NCBI GenBank assembly: GCA_023388235.1
Contig: JAEWGQ010000062.1
Span: 1 to 18,190 of the forward strand
Length of the DNA stretch: 18,190 bases
Direction: 5' to 3'
Source of the DNA: Actinomycetes bacterium
GTDB taxonomy: Bacteria > Actinomycetota > Actinomycetes > Actinomycetales > Cellulomonadaceae
Shown: in pieces, positions 1 through 8,168 of the stretch
How positions within the stretch are numbered: position 1 is the first letter of the stretch
Layout of the letters: each line of letters starts with the position of its first letter
Program-made: the position numbers and the translations under genes
The notes under the pieces: model-generated
The model's database searches: none
Told to the model about the DNA's origin: nothing
The model's input: the letters and a program-made list of their open reading frames with translations, nothing else

Positions 1-599
1 TGCGTCAGCCCACCCGCTGGGAGCAGATCGGCCAGCAGAACCCCGACCGGTCGCAGTGGTACGTCGAGCGGTTCCGGACGATGGCCGCGCAGGGCGCCGA
101 CCTGGCGGGCGAGGCGCGGATGGTGGACGCCCTGGTGCCGCGCGGTGCGCGGGTGCTGGACGCCGGGTGCGGGCCGGGCCGCGTGGGCGGGGAGCTCGTG
201 CGGCGCGGGCACACGGTCGTCGGCGTGGACGTCGACCCGGTGCTGGTCGAGGCGGCGCGGGCCGACCACCCCGACGGCACCTGGCTGGTCGGGGACCTGG
301 CGGAGCTCGACCTGCCCGCGGCGGGTGTCGCGGAGCCGTTCGACGTCGCGGTCATGGCGGGCAACGTGCTGACGTTCGTCGCGCCGGGCACGGAGGCGGA
401 GGTGCTGCGGCGCATCCGCGCGCACCTGGCGCCCGGGGGCCGGCTGGTCGTCGGGTTCGGGGCGGGCCGCGGGTACGCGTTCAACTCGCTGGCGCTGGAC
501 GCCCGGGAGGCGGGCCTGCAGGTGCAGCACCGCTTCGCGACGTGGGACCTGCGCCCGTTCGAGCCCGACTCGGACTTCCTGGTCGCCGTCCTCGGCTAG
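1..599 (+). CDS. Class I SAM-dependent methyltransferase (5' end cut by window edge)
   Basis: The reading frame is open from the left edge to TAG at 597-599. The window begins with TG followed by CGT CAG, so the start codon (NTG) most likely has its first base just outside the window, giving about 199 residues. The N-terminal part (RQPTRWEQIGQQNPDRSQWY) is coding-like, so starting at the internal ATG at 81 would probably cut off a real segment. The SAM-binding motif I VLDAGCGPGR lies at about residues 52-61, followed by an acidic strand end (VVGVDVDP) and a motif resembling post-I/motif II (FDVAVMAGNVLTF). This is the Methyltransf_11/25-like Rossmann fold; nothing in the sequence shows the methyl acceptor. 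It is convergent with narI and separated from it by a hairpin. It could be a small-molecule or a quinone-type methyltransferase; I cannot choose. Confidence 0.85.
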   Translation, partial: RQPTRWEQIGQQNPDRSQWYVERFRTMAAQGADLAGEARMVDALVPRGARVLDAGCGPGRVGGELVRRGHTVVGVDVDPVLVEAARADHPDGTWLVGDLAELDLPAAGVAEPFDVAVMAGNVLTFVAPGTEAEVLRRIRAHLAPGGRLVVGFGAGRGYAFNSLALDAREAGLQVQHRFATWDLRPFEPDSDFLVAVLG

Positions 600-638
600 C
601 ACGGGGCGGCCCGGGCGCACCCAGGTCGCGCCCCAGGC

Positions 639-676
639 CGTCGGTCGCGCACCGTGGCAGACAGGCGCGACCGACG
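639..676. terminator. Perfect 12-bp inverted repeat, probable bidirectional terminator
   Basis: CGTCGGTCGCGC at 639-650 is exactly repeated in inverse at 665-676 (GCGCGACCGACG), with a 14-base loop. It lies between two convergent genes (methyltransferase ending at 599, narI ending at 709), 40 bp after one stop and 33 bp from the other. There is no T-run, which is usual for strong GC-rich hairpins in actinobacteria. The location makes a shared terminator the natural reading; function is inferred. Confidence 0.65.
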
Positions 677-708
677 ACCTCGCCGGGAGGGGACCGGCGG
701 TCAGGGGG

Positions 709-1428
709 TCAGCGCCGGACGGTGGCGGCCTCGCGGGCGCGGGCGGCCGTGGCCGTGCGCTGGCGGTACACGACGTACGGGCGGGCCAGGTACGCGATCG
801 GCACCGACCAGACGTGCACGAGGCGCGTGAACGGCCACACCGCCAGCAGCAGGCACGCGAGGACCGCGTGGGCGCCGTACACGGCGGGGGCGTCGGCGAT
901 CAGCGCGGGGTCGGGGTTCAGGGCGAACAGCCCCCGGAACCACACCGAGATCGTCCCCCGGTACTCGTACCCGGCGCCGAACACGTTGATCGCGACGGTC
1001 TGCCACATGCCGACGACGATCTCGGCGGTCAGCAGCAGGTACAGGACGCGGTCCATCGGGGTGGTGACGGCCTTGATGCGCTCGGAGTACACGAACCGGC
1101 GCAGCAGCAGGATCGCCAGCCCCGCGCACAGCACCACGCCGGCGACCGCTCCGGCCGCCACGGCCACCACGTGGTACGCGTGGTCGGAGATGCCGAGGGC
1201 CCGGGTCCAGGACTCCGGGACCAGCAGGCCGCCGACGTGCCCGAGGATGACGAACAGCGCGCCGAAGTGGAACAGCGGCGACCCGAGGGCCAGCCACTTC
1301 TTCTCCAGCACCTGGCTGGTGCGCGTGGTCCAGCCGAACTGGTCGGCCCGGTAGCGCCAGACGTGCCCGACCACGAACACGGTCAGGCAGACGTAGGGCA
1401 GCACCACGAAGGCGAGGGTGTCCCACAT
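709..1428 (-). CDS. narI: Respiratory nitrate reductase gamma subunit, cytochrome b
   Basis: NarI is the membrane di-heme b subunit that oxidises quinol and passes electrons to NarH. The protein is 239 residues, close to the usual 225-250, and begins MWDTLAFVVLPY; about five membrane helices are visible. Four His expected to ligate the two hemes are present with the E. coli spacing: His54 and His64 (10 apart), and His187 and His205 (18 apart). The start ATG (1428-1426) has GGAGG at 1442-1438, nine bases upstream and inside the end of narJ; narJ stops 2 bp before. It is the last gene of narGHJI. The C-terminal tail is Ala/Arg-rich. Identification is firm. Confidence 0.96.
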   Translation of the reverse strand: MWDTLAFVVLPYVCLTVFVVGHVWRYRADQFGWTTRTSQVLEKKWLALGSPLFHFGALFVILGHVGGLLVPESWTRALGISDHAYHVVAVAAGAVAGVVLCAGLAILLLRRFVYSERIKAVTTPMDRVLYLLLTAEIVVGMWQTVAINVFGAGYEYRGTISVWFRGLFALNPDPALIADAPAVYGAHAVLACLLLAVWPFTRLVHVWSVPIAYLARPYVVYRQRTATAARAREAATVRR

Positions 1429-1430
1429 GG

Positions 1431-2144
1431 TCAGCGTCCTCCGGTGGGGGTGGGGCACGCGGCGGCGTCCGTGGACCAGCCGGGGCCGTAGGGGGCGAGG
1501 GTGATCTCGGCGCCGACCGTGTCGGTGGGGGCGCCGGCGAGCGTGAACGCGTCGACGGCCGCGTGCGAGGCGGCCGGGGCGGGACCGAGCAGGGCGTCGA
1601 CGGCGTCGAGCACCCGCGCGTACGGGGACCGCCGGTCGGCGAGCGCCCGGCGGATCAGCTCGATGCCGGCGCGGTGCGAGCGCAGCACGCCCTCGCCGAG
1701 CCCGGTGCCGGCGCGGGCGGCGAACTCGAGCACCAGCGGCAGGTGGTCGGGCAGCTCGTCCTCGGGCGGGGTGAACCCGCACGCGCGGTACCGCTGCTTG
1801 ATCGCCAGCAGGGCGGCCCCGCGGCGGCGGGTGTCGCCGTGCAGGTAGTACGACAGGTACAGCGCGGACGACCGCCGCAGGTCGAACGCCTCGACGTACG
1901 CGGCGCGCGCCTCGGCCGGGGTCTGCGCGGCGAACGCGTCCCAGAACGCCCGCAGGTGCTCGGCCGGCACGGAGGCGGGCAGGTCACGGACCGCCGCGGC
2001 GACGTCGTCGGCCAGGGCGTAGAACGCGTCGTCCGGGTAGCCCAGCAGCACCGCGGACAGCGCGAGCACGTCGGCCCGCGCCGGGACGTCCGGGACGTCC
2101 CGGCGGCGGGACCGGCGCAGCAGCGGCACGCGGACGGCGCTCAC
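1431..2144 (-). CDS. narJ: Nitrate reductase assembly chaperone
   Basis: NarJ is a TorD-family cytoplasmic chaperone that holds apo-NarGH until the molybdenum cofactor is inserted and the complex docks on NarI. The 237-residue product carries the family pattern: LLGYPDD near residue 36, then DLRRSSALYLSYYLHGDTR and ELPDHLPLVLEFAA. The start is the GTG at 2144-2142, whose last two bases and the next A form the TGA stop of narH (GTGA, 4-bp overlap). No good Shine-Dalgarno sequence precedes it, so translation is probably coupled to narH. The frame remains open upstream across narH, but that upstream part is not coding. It stops 2 bp before narI. Confidence 0.93.
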   Translation of the reverse strand: MSAVRVPLLRRSRRRDVPDVPARADVLALSAVLLGYPDDAFYALADDVAAAVRDLPASVPAEHLRAFWDAFAAQTPAEARAAYVEAFDLRRSSALYLSYYLHGDTRRRGAALLAIKQRYRACGFTPPEDELPDHLPLVLEFAARAGTGLGEGVLRSHRAGIELIRRALADRRSPYARVLDAVDALLGPAPAASHAAVDAFTLAGAPTDTVGAEITLAPYGPGWSTDAAACPTPTGGR

Positions 2145-3670
2145 GCCGGGCCCCGGCGCTGGAGCGTCAGGGCGACCGGGCCGCCGCCGGGACCGCCGCC
2201 CGGGCCGCCCATGCCGGGGCCGCCGGGGCTGTCGAGCGAGCAGCCCGACGCCCACGACGCGAGCTCGGCCGCGTCCTCGGTGTGCGCCTTGGGCACGACG
2301 TACCGGTCGGCCATCTTGGCGATGGCGAGCAGCCGGTACAGGTCCTCCGCGTCCCGCTCGGTCATGCCCGCGCCGGCCAGCGCGGCGTCGTCCGCCGACC
2401 CGTCGACGCTGCGCCGGCGCATGTGCGACCGGACGGCCGCGAGCTTCTGCAGCACCCCGGCGACGACGTCCACGTCCCCGGCGGTGAACAGGCTCGCCAG
2501 GTACTCCATCGGGATCCGCAGGCCGGTGATCGTGTGGAACACGTCGTCGGCGTCGGCGTCGTCCGCCCCGCGGGCCGTCGTCGCGTCGAGCACGGGCGAC
2601 AGCGGCGGGATGTACCAGACCATCGGCAGCGTCCGGTACTCGGGGTGCAGCGGCAGGGCGACCTTGTGCCGGGAGATCAGCTGCCAGATCGGCGACGCCT
2701 GCGCCGCGGTGATCCAGTCGTCCGCGATCCCGGCGTCCCGCGCGGCGCGCACCACGGCGGGGTCGTGCGGGTCGAGGAACACCGACCGCTGCGCGTCCAG
2801 CAGGTCCGCCGGGTCCTCGACCGAGGCGGCGGCCGCCACGGCGTCGGCGTCGTAGAGCACGAGGCCGATGTACCGCAGGCGCCCCACGCAGGTCTCCGCG
2901 CACACCGTCGGCAGGCCGGCCTCGATGCGCGGGAAGCAGAACGTGCACTTCTCGGCCTTGCCGGTGCGGTGGTTGACGTAGACCTTCTTGTACGGGCAGG
3001 CCGACACGCACATCCGCCAGCCGCGGCACTTGTCCTGGTCGACCAGCACGATGCCGTCCTCGACCCGCTTGTACATCGCGGACGACGGGCACGCCGAGAC
3101 GCAGGCGGGGTTGAGGCAGTGCTCGCAGATGCGCGGCAGGTGGAACATGAACGTCTGCTCGAACGACATCCGGACCTGCTCGGTCATCGCGTCGAGGTTC
3201 GGGTCCTGCGCGGCGTGCACCGGGGAGCCGCCCAGGTCGTCGTCCCAGTTCGACCCGCCGGAGATCTTCATCTCCTTGCCGGTCAGCGCGCTGCGCGGCC
3301 GGGCCACCGGGAGGTCCGACCCGGCGGGCGCGGAGATCAGGGTGTCGAAGTCGTACGTCGCCGGCTCGTAGTAGTCGTCGAGCTCCGGCAGGTCCGGGTT
3401 CGAGAAGATCGTCGCCAGCCGGCGCAGCCGCCCGCCGGACCGCAGCCGCAGCCGGCCCTTGCGGTCCAGCTCCCAGCCGCCGCGCCAGCGGTCCTGGTCC
3501 TCGTACCGGCGCGGGTACCCGACGCCGGGCTTGGTCTCGACGTTGTTGAACCAGACGTACTCGACGCCGTCGCGGTTCGTCCACGTCTGCTTGCACGTCA
3601 CCGAGCAGGTGTGGCACCCGATGCACTTGTCCAGGTTCATCACCATGGCGACCTGCGACATGATCCGCAT
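2141..3670 (-). CDS. narH: Respiratory nitrate reductase beta subunit, Fe-S protein
   Basis: NarH carries electrons from the NarI hemes to NarG through one [3Fe-4S] and three [4Fe-4S] clusters. The product is 509 residues (E. coli 512). The N-terminus reads MNLDKCIGCHTCSVTCK (residues 11-27). Further Cys groups are CEHCLNPACVSACP, CRGWRMCVSACP, CTFCFPR and CAETC; the Trp in CRGWRMC is the usual replacement that yields the 3Fe cluster. ALPLHPEYRTLPMVWY is also typical of the family. The ATG (3670-3668) overlaps the narG stop by one base (TGATG), with AGGAGG at 3686-3681 in the end of narG. The last 30 residues include a Gly/Pro-rich run around SPGGPGMGGPGGGPGGGP that E. coli NarH lacks; similar tails occur, as I recall, in other actinobacterial NarH. 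Confidence 0.97.
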   Translation of the reverse strand: MRIMSQVAMVMNLDKCIGCHTCSVTCKQTWTNRDGVEYVWFNNVETKPGVGYPRRYEDQDRWRGGWELDRKGRLRLRSGGRLRRLATIFSNPDLPELDDYYEPATYDFDTLISAPAGSDLPVARPRSALTGKEMKISGGSNWDDDLGGSPVHAAQDPNLDAMTEQVRMSFEQTFMFHLPRICEHCLNPACVSACPSSAMYKRVEDGIVLVDQDKCRGWRMCVSACPYKKVYVNHRTGKAEKCTFCFPRIEAGLPTVCAETCVGRLRYIGLVLYDADAVAAAASVEDPADLLDAQRSVFLDPHDPAVVRAARDAGIADDWITAAQASPIWQLISRHKVALPLHPEYRTLPMVWYIPPLSPVLDATTARGADDADADDVFHTITGLRIPMEYLASLFTAGDVDVVAGVLQKLAAVRSHMRRRSVDGSADDAALAGAGMTERDAEDLYRLLAIAKMADRYVVPKAHTEDAAELASWASGCSLDSPGGPGMGGPGGGPGGGPVALTLQRRGPA

Positions 3671-6600
3671 CAGTACTGCACCTCCTGCGAGCGCCGCCGG
3701 ATGACGGTCATCTCGTCGCGCTGGTTGCCCGTCGGGCCGTAGTAGTTGAAGGCGTACGTGAGCTGCCCGTAGCCGCCCAGCAGGTGGGAGGGCTTGAGCA
3801 GGATCGCCGTCAGCGCGTTGTGGATGCCGCCGCGCTTGCCGGAGGCCTCGGCCTTGGGCACGTCGATGTTCCGGTCCTTCGAGTGGTACATGTACGCGGT
3901 GCCGGTGGGCATCCGGTGCGAGACCACCGCCCGGGCGACGACGACGCCGTTGCGGTTGACGCCCTCGATCCAGTCGTTGTCCGCGATGCCCGCCGCCTCG
4001 GCGTCCGCGACCGACAGCCAGATGGTGGGGCCGCCGCGGGAGAGCGCGAGCATGTACGGGTTGTCCTGGAACTGCGAGTGCATCGACCACTTGGAGTGCG
4101 GGGTCAGGTACCGCACGGTGACCTCCGCGCCCCCCGCCCCGGACGCCGGCCGGCCGAAGTGCCGCGCCATGTCGAGCGGCGGCCGGAACGCCGGCAGCTG
4201 CTCCCCGAGGTCCGCGAGCCAGTCGTGGTCGAGGAAGAAGTGCTGCCGCCCCGTGAGCGTGTGCCACGGCTTGGACCGCTCGGTGTTGATGACGAACGGC
4301 GAGTACCGCCGGCCGCCGTGCTCGGACCCGGACCACTCGTAGGACGTGAACACCGGCTGCGGGCCGGTCAGGGTCTGCGCGAACGTCACCTGCCGGTCGC
4401 GGTTCTCCTCCGAGAGGTCGGACAGCTGCTTGCCGACCCGCCGCTCCAGCACCTGGAACCCCGCGTGGGCGACGTGCCCGTTGGTCGTGCCGGACAGCGC
4501 GAGGATCGCCTCGCAGACGTGCGCGGCGGTGTCGAGCACCGGCCGGCCGGCGGCGACGCCGTCCTCCCGCACGCCGTTGACCTTCGCGAGGTGCGCGACG
4601 GCCTGGTCCGGGACGACGGTGACGCCCTTGGTGGTGGTGCCGGCGGTGGAGATCAGCGGGCCGAGGGCGCGCATCTTCTCGCCGATCGCCGCGTAGTCCC
4701 GCTCGATGACCACCAGGCGCGGCATCGTCACGCCGGGGATCGGGTCGCACTCGCCGGCGCGCCAGTCCCGCGCGACGCCGCCGGGCTGCGCCATCTCGTC
4801 CGGGGTGTCGTGGGTCAGCGGGGCGGCGATGACGTCGGTGCGCGTGCCCAGGTGCACGGCCCCGAGCTCGGCCACCTTGTCGGCCAGCCCGGCGAACGCG
4901 TCGTGGTCGGTGCGGGCCTGCCACGGCGGGGTGATCGCCGCGTTCAGGGCGTGCACGAACGGGTGCATGTCCGTGGTCGAGATGTCCTGCTTCTCGTACC
5001 AGGTGGCCGCCGGCAGCACGATGTCGGAGAACAGCGACGTGGACGTCATCCGGAAGTCGATGTTCGTCAGCAGGTCGAGCTTGCCCTCGGGGGCCTGCTC
5101 CCGCCACGTCACGTCCTGCGGCCGGCGGTCGGCGGGCGCCTCGGTGGCGCGCAGCGCGCTGTCCGCCCCGAGCAGGTGCTTGATGAAGTACTCGTTGCCC
5201 TTGGCGGAGTTGCCGATGAGGTTCGCCCGCCAGACCGTCAGCACGCGCGGGATGTTCTGCGGGGCGTCCGGGTCCTCCAGGGCGAACTTCAGCCGCCCGG
5301 CCTGCAGCTCGCTGACGACGTGCTCCGGCACGCTGGTCCCGGCGGCGGCCGCCTCGTCGCACAGGTCCAGCGGGTTCCGGTCGAAGCCGGGGTGGCCCGG
5401 GGTCCAGCCCATGCGGGTGGCCTGCGCGAGGCAGTCCATCATCGTGCGGCCGGCCATCGTGCCGGGGCCCGCGGGCGACGCGAGCTCGTCGGGACCGAAC
5501 CCGTCGTACCGCCACTGGTCGGTCGCGACGTACCAGAACGACGTGCCGGTCATGTGCCGGGTCGGGCGCTGCCAGTCCAGCGCGAACGACAGGTGCTGCT
5601 GCCCGGTGACCGGGCGCGCCTTCTCCTGGCCGACGTAGTGCGCCCACCCGCCGCCGTTCACGCCCTGGCAGCCCGTGAGGGTGAGCAGCGCGATGAACGT
5701 CCGGTAGATGGTGTCCGAGTGGTACCAGTGGTTCGTCCCGGCGCCCATGATGATCATCGAGCGGCCGCGGGTCTGCTCCGCGTTGCGGGCGAACTCCCGG
5801 GCGATGCGGGTGCACTGCTCGGCGGGGACGCCGGTGATCGCGGCCTGCCACGCCGGGGTGCCCGGGGACTCCGCGTCGTCGTAGCCCGTGGGCCAGGTGC
5901 CGGGCAGCCCGTCCCGCCCGACGCCGTACTGCGCGAGCATCAGGTCCAGCACGGTGGTGACCAGCCGGCCGCCGACCACGCGCGCGGGGACGCCGCGGTC
6001 GACGACGCCGCCGCCCTCGGTCTCGCCGACGTCGAACCGCGGCAGCCGGACCACCACGCCGGACGCCGTCGCGTCGCCGTGCAGCGTGAGCACGGGCTCC
6101 ACGTCGCCGAGGTCGAGGTTCCACCGTCCGACGCCCTCGTCCGTCCAGCGGTCCGCGAGCGTGCCCGGCGGCACCGTCGGCGCGCCGGTGGCCGAGTCGA
6201 GCACGACGGGCCGGAACTCCGGGCGCGCGCCGAGCGCGCCGGTCACGTCGCCGCCGTCGAGGTCCGCCGCCGTGAGGAACTTCGACGCCCGGTAGGTGCC
6301 GTCCGCCCCGGGCTCCAGGGTGACCAGGAACGGGGCGTCGGTGAACCGGCGCACGTAGTCGGTGAAGTACGGGACCTGCCGGTCGCGGTGGAACTCGGCG
6401 AGGATCACGTGCCCCATCGCGAGCGCCAGCGCGCCGTCGGTGCCGGGCGCGGGGGCCATCCAGTCGTCCGCGAACTTCACGTTGTCCGCGTAGTCGGGGC
6501 TGACCGCGACGACCTTCGTGCCCTTGTACCGGACCTCGGCGAGCCAGTGCGCGTCGGGCGTGCGGGTCACCGGGACGTTCGAGCCCCACATCATCAGGTA

Positions 6601-7380
6601 GCCGGCGTTCCACCAGTCGCCCGACTCCGGGACGTCGGTCTGGTCGCCCCACACCTGCGGGCTGGCGGGCGGCAGGTCCGCGTACCAGTCGTAGAAGCTC
6701 AGCAGGGTGCCGCCGATGAGCGACAGGAACCGGGTGCCCGCGGCGAACGACGCCATCGACATCGCCGGGATCGGGGTGAAGCCGACGCACCGGTCCGGCC
6801 CGTAGGTCTTGATCGTGTGCACGTGCGCGGCGGCCATGATCTCGGTCGCCAGGTCCCAGTCGGCGCGCACGAAGCCGCCCGTGCCGCGGGCCCGCTTGTA
6901 GATCGTGGCCTTCAGCGGGCTCTCGACGACGTCGGCCCACGCGAGCACGGGGTCGCCCAGCCGGCAGCGCGCGTCCAGGTACAGGTCCAGCAGGACGCCG
7001 CGGATGTACGGGTACCGCACGCGCGACGGCGAGTAGGTGTACCAGCTGAACGACGCGCCGCGGGGGCAGCCGCGCGGCTCGTACTCCGGGCTGTCCGGGC
7101 CGGTCGTCGGGTAGTCGGTGCCCTGGTGCTCCCAGGTGATCAGCCCGTCCTTGACGTAGACGTCCCAGGCGCACGAGCCGGTGCAGTTCACGCCGTGCGT
7201 GGAGCGGACCACCTTGTCGTGGGACCACCGCTGGCGGTAGAAGGTGTCCCAGTCCGAGTCGTCCGTCTCGACCAGGGCGTGCGCGCTGTCGAGCATCTCG
7301 GAGCCGCCGAGGCGGCCGCGCGCGGCGAGGAGGCCGCGCAGCATCGGGGACGGACCGGGGGCGTCGGCGGTGGTGGTCAT
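3670..7380 (-). CDS. narG: Respiratory nitrate reductase alpha subunit, Mo-bisMGD catalytic subunit
   Basis: NarG reduces nitrate to nitrite in the cytoplasm at a molybdenum bis-MGD centre. The product is 1236 residues (E. coli 1247). The FS0 cluster ligands are visible as His62, Cys66, Cys70 (HGVNCTGSC) and Cys105 (RGCPRG). Asp235 in YADLPPASP aligns, by a constant offset of 12, with the Asp that binds molybdenum in E. coli NarG. WGSNVPVTRTPDAH and the pterin-binding family segments follow. The start MTTTADAPG at 7380-7378 has GAGGAG at about 7394-7389. It heads narGHJI and is divergent from the regulator at 7470, 89 bp away. No twin-arginine signal is seen, as expected for the membrane-anchored, cytoplasm-facing Nar type rather than Nap. 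Confidence 0.98.
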   Translation of the reverse strand: MTTTADAPGPSPMLRGLLAARGRLGGSEMLDSAHALVETDDSDWDTFYRQRWSHDKVVRSTHGVNCTGSCAWDVYVKDGLITWEHQGTDYPTTGPDSPEYEPRGCPRGASFSWYTYSPSRVRYPYIRGVLLDLYLDARCRLGDPVLAWADVVESPLKATIYKRARGTGGFVRADWDLATEIMAAAHVHTIKTYGPDRCVGFTPIPAMSMASFAAGTRFLSLIGGTLLSFYDWYADLPPASPQVWGDQTDVPESGDWWNAGYLMMWGSNVPVTRTPDAHWLAEVRYKGTKVVAVSPDYADNVKFADDWMAPAPGTDGALALAMGHVILAEFHRDRQVPYFTDYVRRFTDAPFLVTLEPGADGTYRASKFLTAADLDGGDVTGALGARPEFRPVVLDSATGAPTVPPGTLADRWTDEGVGRWNLDLGDVEPVLTLHGDATASGVVVRLPRFDVGETEGGGVVDRGVPARVVGGRLVTTVLDLMLAQYGVGRDGLPGTWPTGYDDAESPGTPAWQAAITGVPAEQCTRIAREFARNAEQTRGRSMIIMGAGTNHWYHSDTIYRTFIALLTLTGCQGVNGGGWAHYVGQEKARPVTGQQHLSFALDWQRPTRHMTGTSFWYVATDQWRYDGFGPDELASPAGPGTMAGRTMMDCLAQATRMGWTPGHPGFDRNPLDLCDEAAAAGTSVPEHVVSELQAGRLKFALEDPDAPQNIPRVLTVWRANLIGNSAKGNEYFIKHLLGADSALRATEAPADRRPQDVTWREQAPEGKLDLLTNIDFRMTSTSLFSDIVLPAATWYEKQDISTTDMHPFVHALNAAITPPWQARTDHDAFAGLADKVAELGAVHLGTRTDVIAAPLTHDTPDEMAQPGGVARDWRAGECDPIPGVTMPRLVVIERDYAAIGEKMRALGPLISTAGTTTKGVTVVPDQAVAHLAKVNGVREDGVAAGRPVLDTAAHVCEAILALSGTTNGHVAHAGFQVLERRVGKQLSDLSEENRDRQVTFAQTLTGPQPVFTSYEWSGSEHGGRRYSPFVINTERSKPWHTLTGRQHFFLDHDWLADLGEQLPAFRPPLDMARHFGRPASGAGGAEVTVRYLTPHSKWSMHSQFQDNPYMLALSRGGPTIWLSVADAEAAGIADNDWIEGVNRNGVVVARAVVSHRMPTGTAYMYHSKDRNIDVPKAEASGKRGGIHNALTAILLKPSHLLGGYGQLTYAFNYYGPTGNQRDEMTVIRRRSQEVQY

Positions 7381-7407
7381 CGGGCGTGCTCCTCGGGGGC
7401 GGAGGCT

Positions 7408-7425
7408 GGGCCATGCTGGTGGCCC
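7408..7425. promoter_or_regulatory. Inverted repeat GGGCCA-N6-TGGCCC, candidate operator
   Basis: The arms 7408-7413 and 7420-7425 are exact reverse complements with a 6-base spacer (TGCTGG). The site lies 28 bp upstream of the narG start codon and 44 bp upstream of the regulator start. Dyad spacing of this size suits a dimeric winged-helix protein such as the adjacent regulator. Binding is inferred only. Confidence 0.4.
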
Positions 7426-7438
7426 GGGGACAGACGAG

Positions 7439-7455
7439 GCGCGCGGACCGCGCGC
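7439..7455. promoter_or_regulatory. 17-bp palindrome directly before the regulator ribosome binding site
   Basis: GCGCGCGG (7439-7446) and CCGCGCGC (7448-7455) are exact reverse complements around a single A at 7447. The palindrome abuts the AGGAGAGG ribosome binding site (7456-7463) of the regulator, so it could be an operator for autoregulation or a hairpin that limits translation. Alternating GC makes chance more likely than for a mixed sequence. Confidence 0.35.
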
Positions 7456-7469
7456 AGGAGAGGACGGCG

Positions 7470-8168
7470 ATGGCGGCGCAGGACCGGCGAGGGTTCGACG
7501 GCACCACCGGGACGGGGCAGCACGGCGGCTACCGGACGCGGGTGATCCAGCTGCTGCGCGACGCCGCGTCCCCGGTGTCCGTGCAGGACGTCGCCGACGC
7601 GATCGGCGCGACACCGGGGACCGCCCGGTACCACCTGGAGTCCGTGGCGGACGCCGGGATGGCGGACCGGGTGCGCCAGGAGCGCACGACCCGCGGCCGG
7701 CCGAAGGTGCTGTACCAGGGCACCCTGCCGAGCCAGACGCACGAGCGCGCGCAGGGCTACCGGCTGCTCGCCGAGGCCCTGACCTGCACGCTCGCCGCCG
7801 AGCTGCCCGACGCCGCCGGGACGCTCTACGCGGTCGGCCGCGCCTGGGGCGGCCGGCTGGTGTACCCGGCCGCCGCGACGGCGGGCACCGTCCCGGCGGT
7901 CGTCGCCAAGCTCGAGGCGCTGTGGTTCGCCCCGGAGCTGCTGCCCGACGGGACGCTGCTGCTGCACCACTGCCCGTTCACCGCCGCGGTGCGCGCGCAC
8001 CCCGACGCCGTCCGGGCCCTGCACCGCGGCCTGGTGGACGGCGCGCTGTCCGCCCTGGGCGCCGCCGAGCGGGTGGTCGAGATGACCCCGCTCGACGGCG
8101 ACCACGGCTGGACCGTGCGGCTCGGGCAGGAGCATCAGGACCGCGCCTCCGCGCCGGGCCGCGCGTAG
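7470..8168 (+). CDS. Winged-helix (ArsR/DeoR-like) transcriptional regulator nested in the nar locus
   Basis: The product is 232 residues from the ATG at 7470, chosen because AGGAGAGG lies at 7456-7463 with six bases between; an in-frame ATG at 7386 would overlap the narG leader and add an unlikely tail. Residues about 21-82 form a winged HTH: VSVQDVADAIGATPGTARYH is the helix-turn-helix, and RTTRGRPKVLY is the wing, as in SufR/DeoR-like regulators. The C-terminal domain has HHCPFTAAVRAHPDAVRALH (residues 166-185), which resembles the Cys-containing Fe-S or metal-binding motif of SufR-like proteins; only Cys168 of that motif is present, and Cys106 is the only other Cys. Placed between narK and narG, it is the likely local nar regulator. 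Its last 34 bp overlap narK on the opposite strand. The family is fairly clear; the signal sensed is unknown. Confidence 0.85.
   Translation: MAAQDRRGFDGTTGTGQHGGYRTRVIQLLRDAASPVSVQDVADAIGATPGTARYHLESVADAGMADRVRQERTTRGRPKVLYQGTLPSQTHERAQGYRLLAEALTCTLAAELPDAAGTLYAVGRAWGGRLVYPAAATAGTVPAVVAKLEALWFAPELLPDGTLLLHHCPFTAAVRAHPDAVRALHRGLVDGALSALGAAERVVEMTPLDGDHGWTVRLGQEHQDRASAPGRA

Larger units (their letters stand above)
7381..7469. promoter_or_regulatory. Divergent control region between narG and the wHTH regulator
   Basis: This 89-bp gap must hold the start signals of both narGHJI (leftward) and the regulator (rightward). It contains two separate perfect inverted repeats (7408-7425 and 7439-7455) and both ribosome binding sites. 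It is too GC-rich for me to name a -10/-35 pair, and I see no FNR-type TTGAT-N4-ATCAA box. Confidence 0.6.

Noticed and set aside
2145..3626. A long open frame upstream of and joined to narJ, suggesting a fused protein
   Set aside because: That part is the shifted reading of narH, whose own frame carries all the Fe-S motifs. narJ begins at the GTG overlapping the narH stop.
7381..7469. FNR/Crp-type box for anaerobic control of nar genes
   Set aside because: I looked for TTGAT-N4-ATCAA and TGTGA-N6-TCACA forms here and upstream of narK and found none convincing.
7386..7469. Longer regulator with 28 extra N-terminal residues from the ATG at 7386
   Set aside because: The extension would be read through the dyads and narG leader and has no ribosome site; AGGAGAGG fits the ATG at 7470.
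3784..7545. A 1253-codon open frame on the plus strand opposite narG
   Set aside because: Its product is dominated by Arg, Gly, Ala, Val, Pro and His with no domain, as expected for the antisense frame of GC-rich codons. narG on the other strand is certain.
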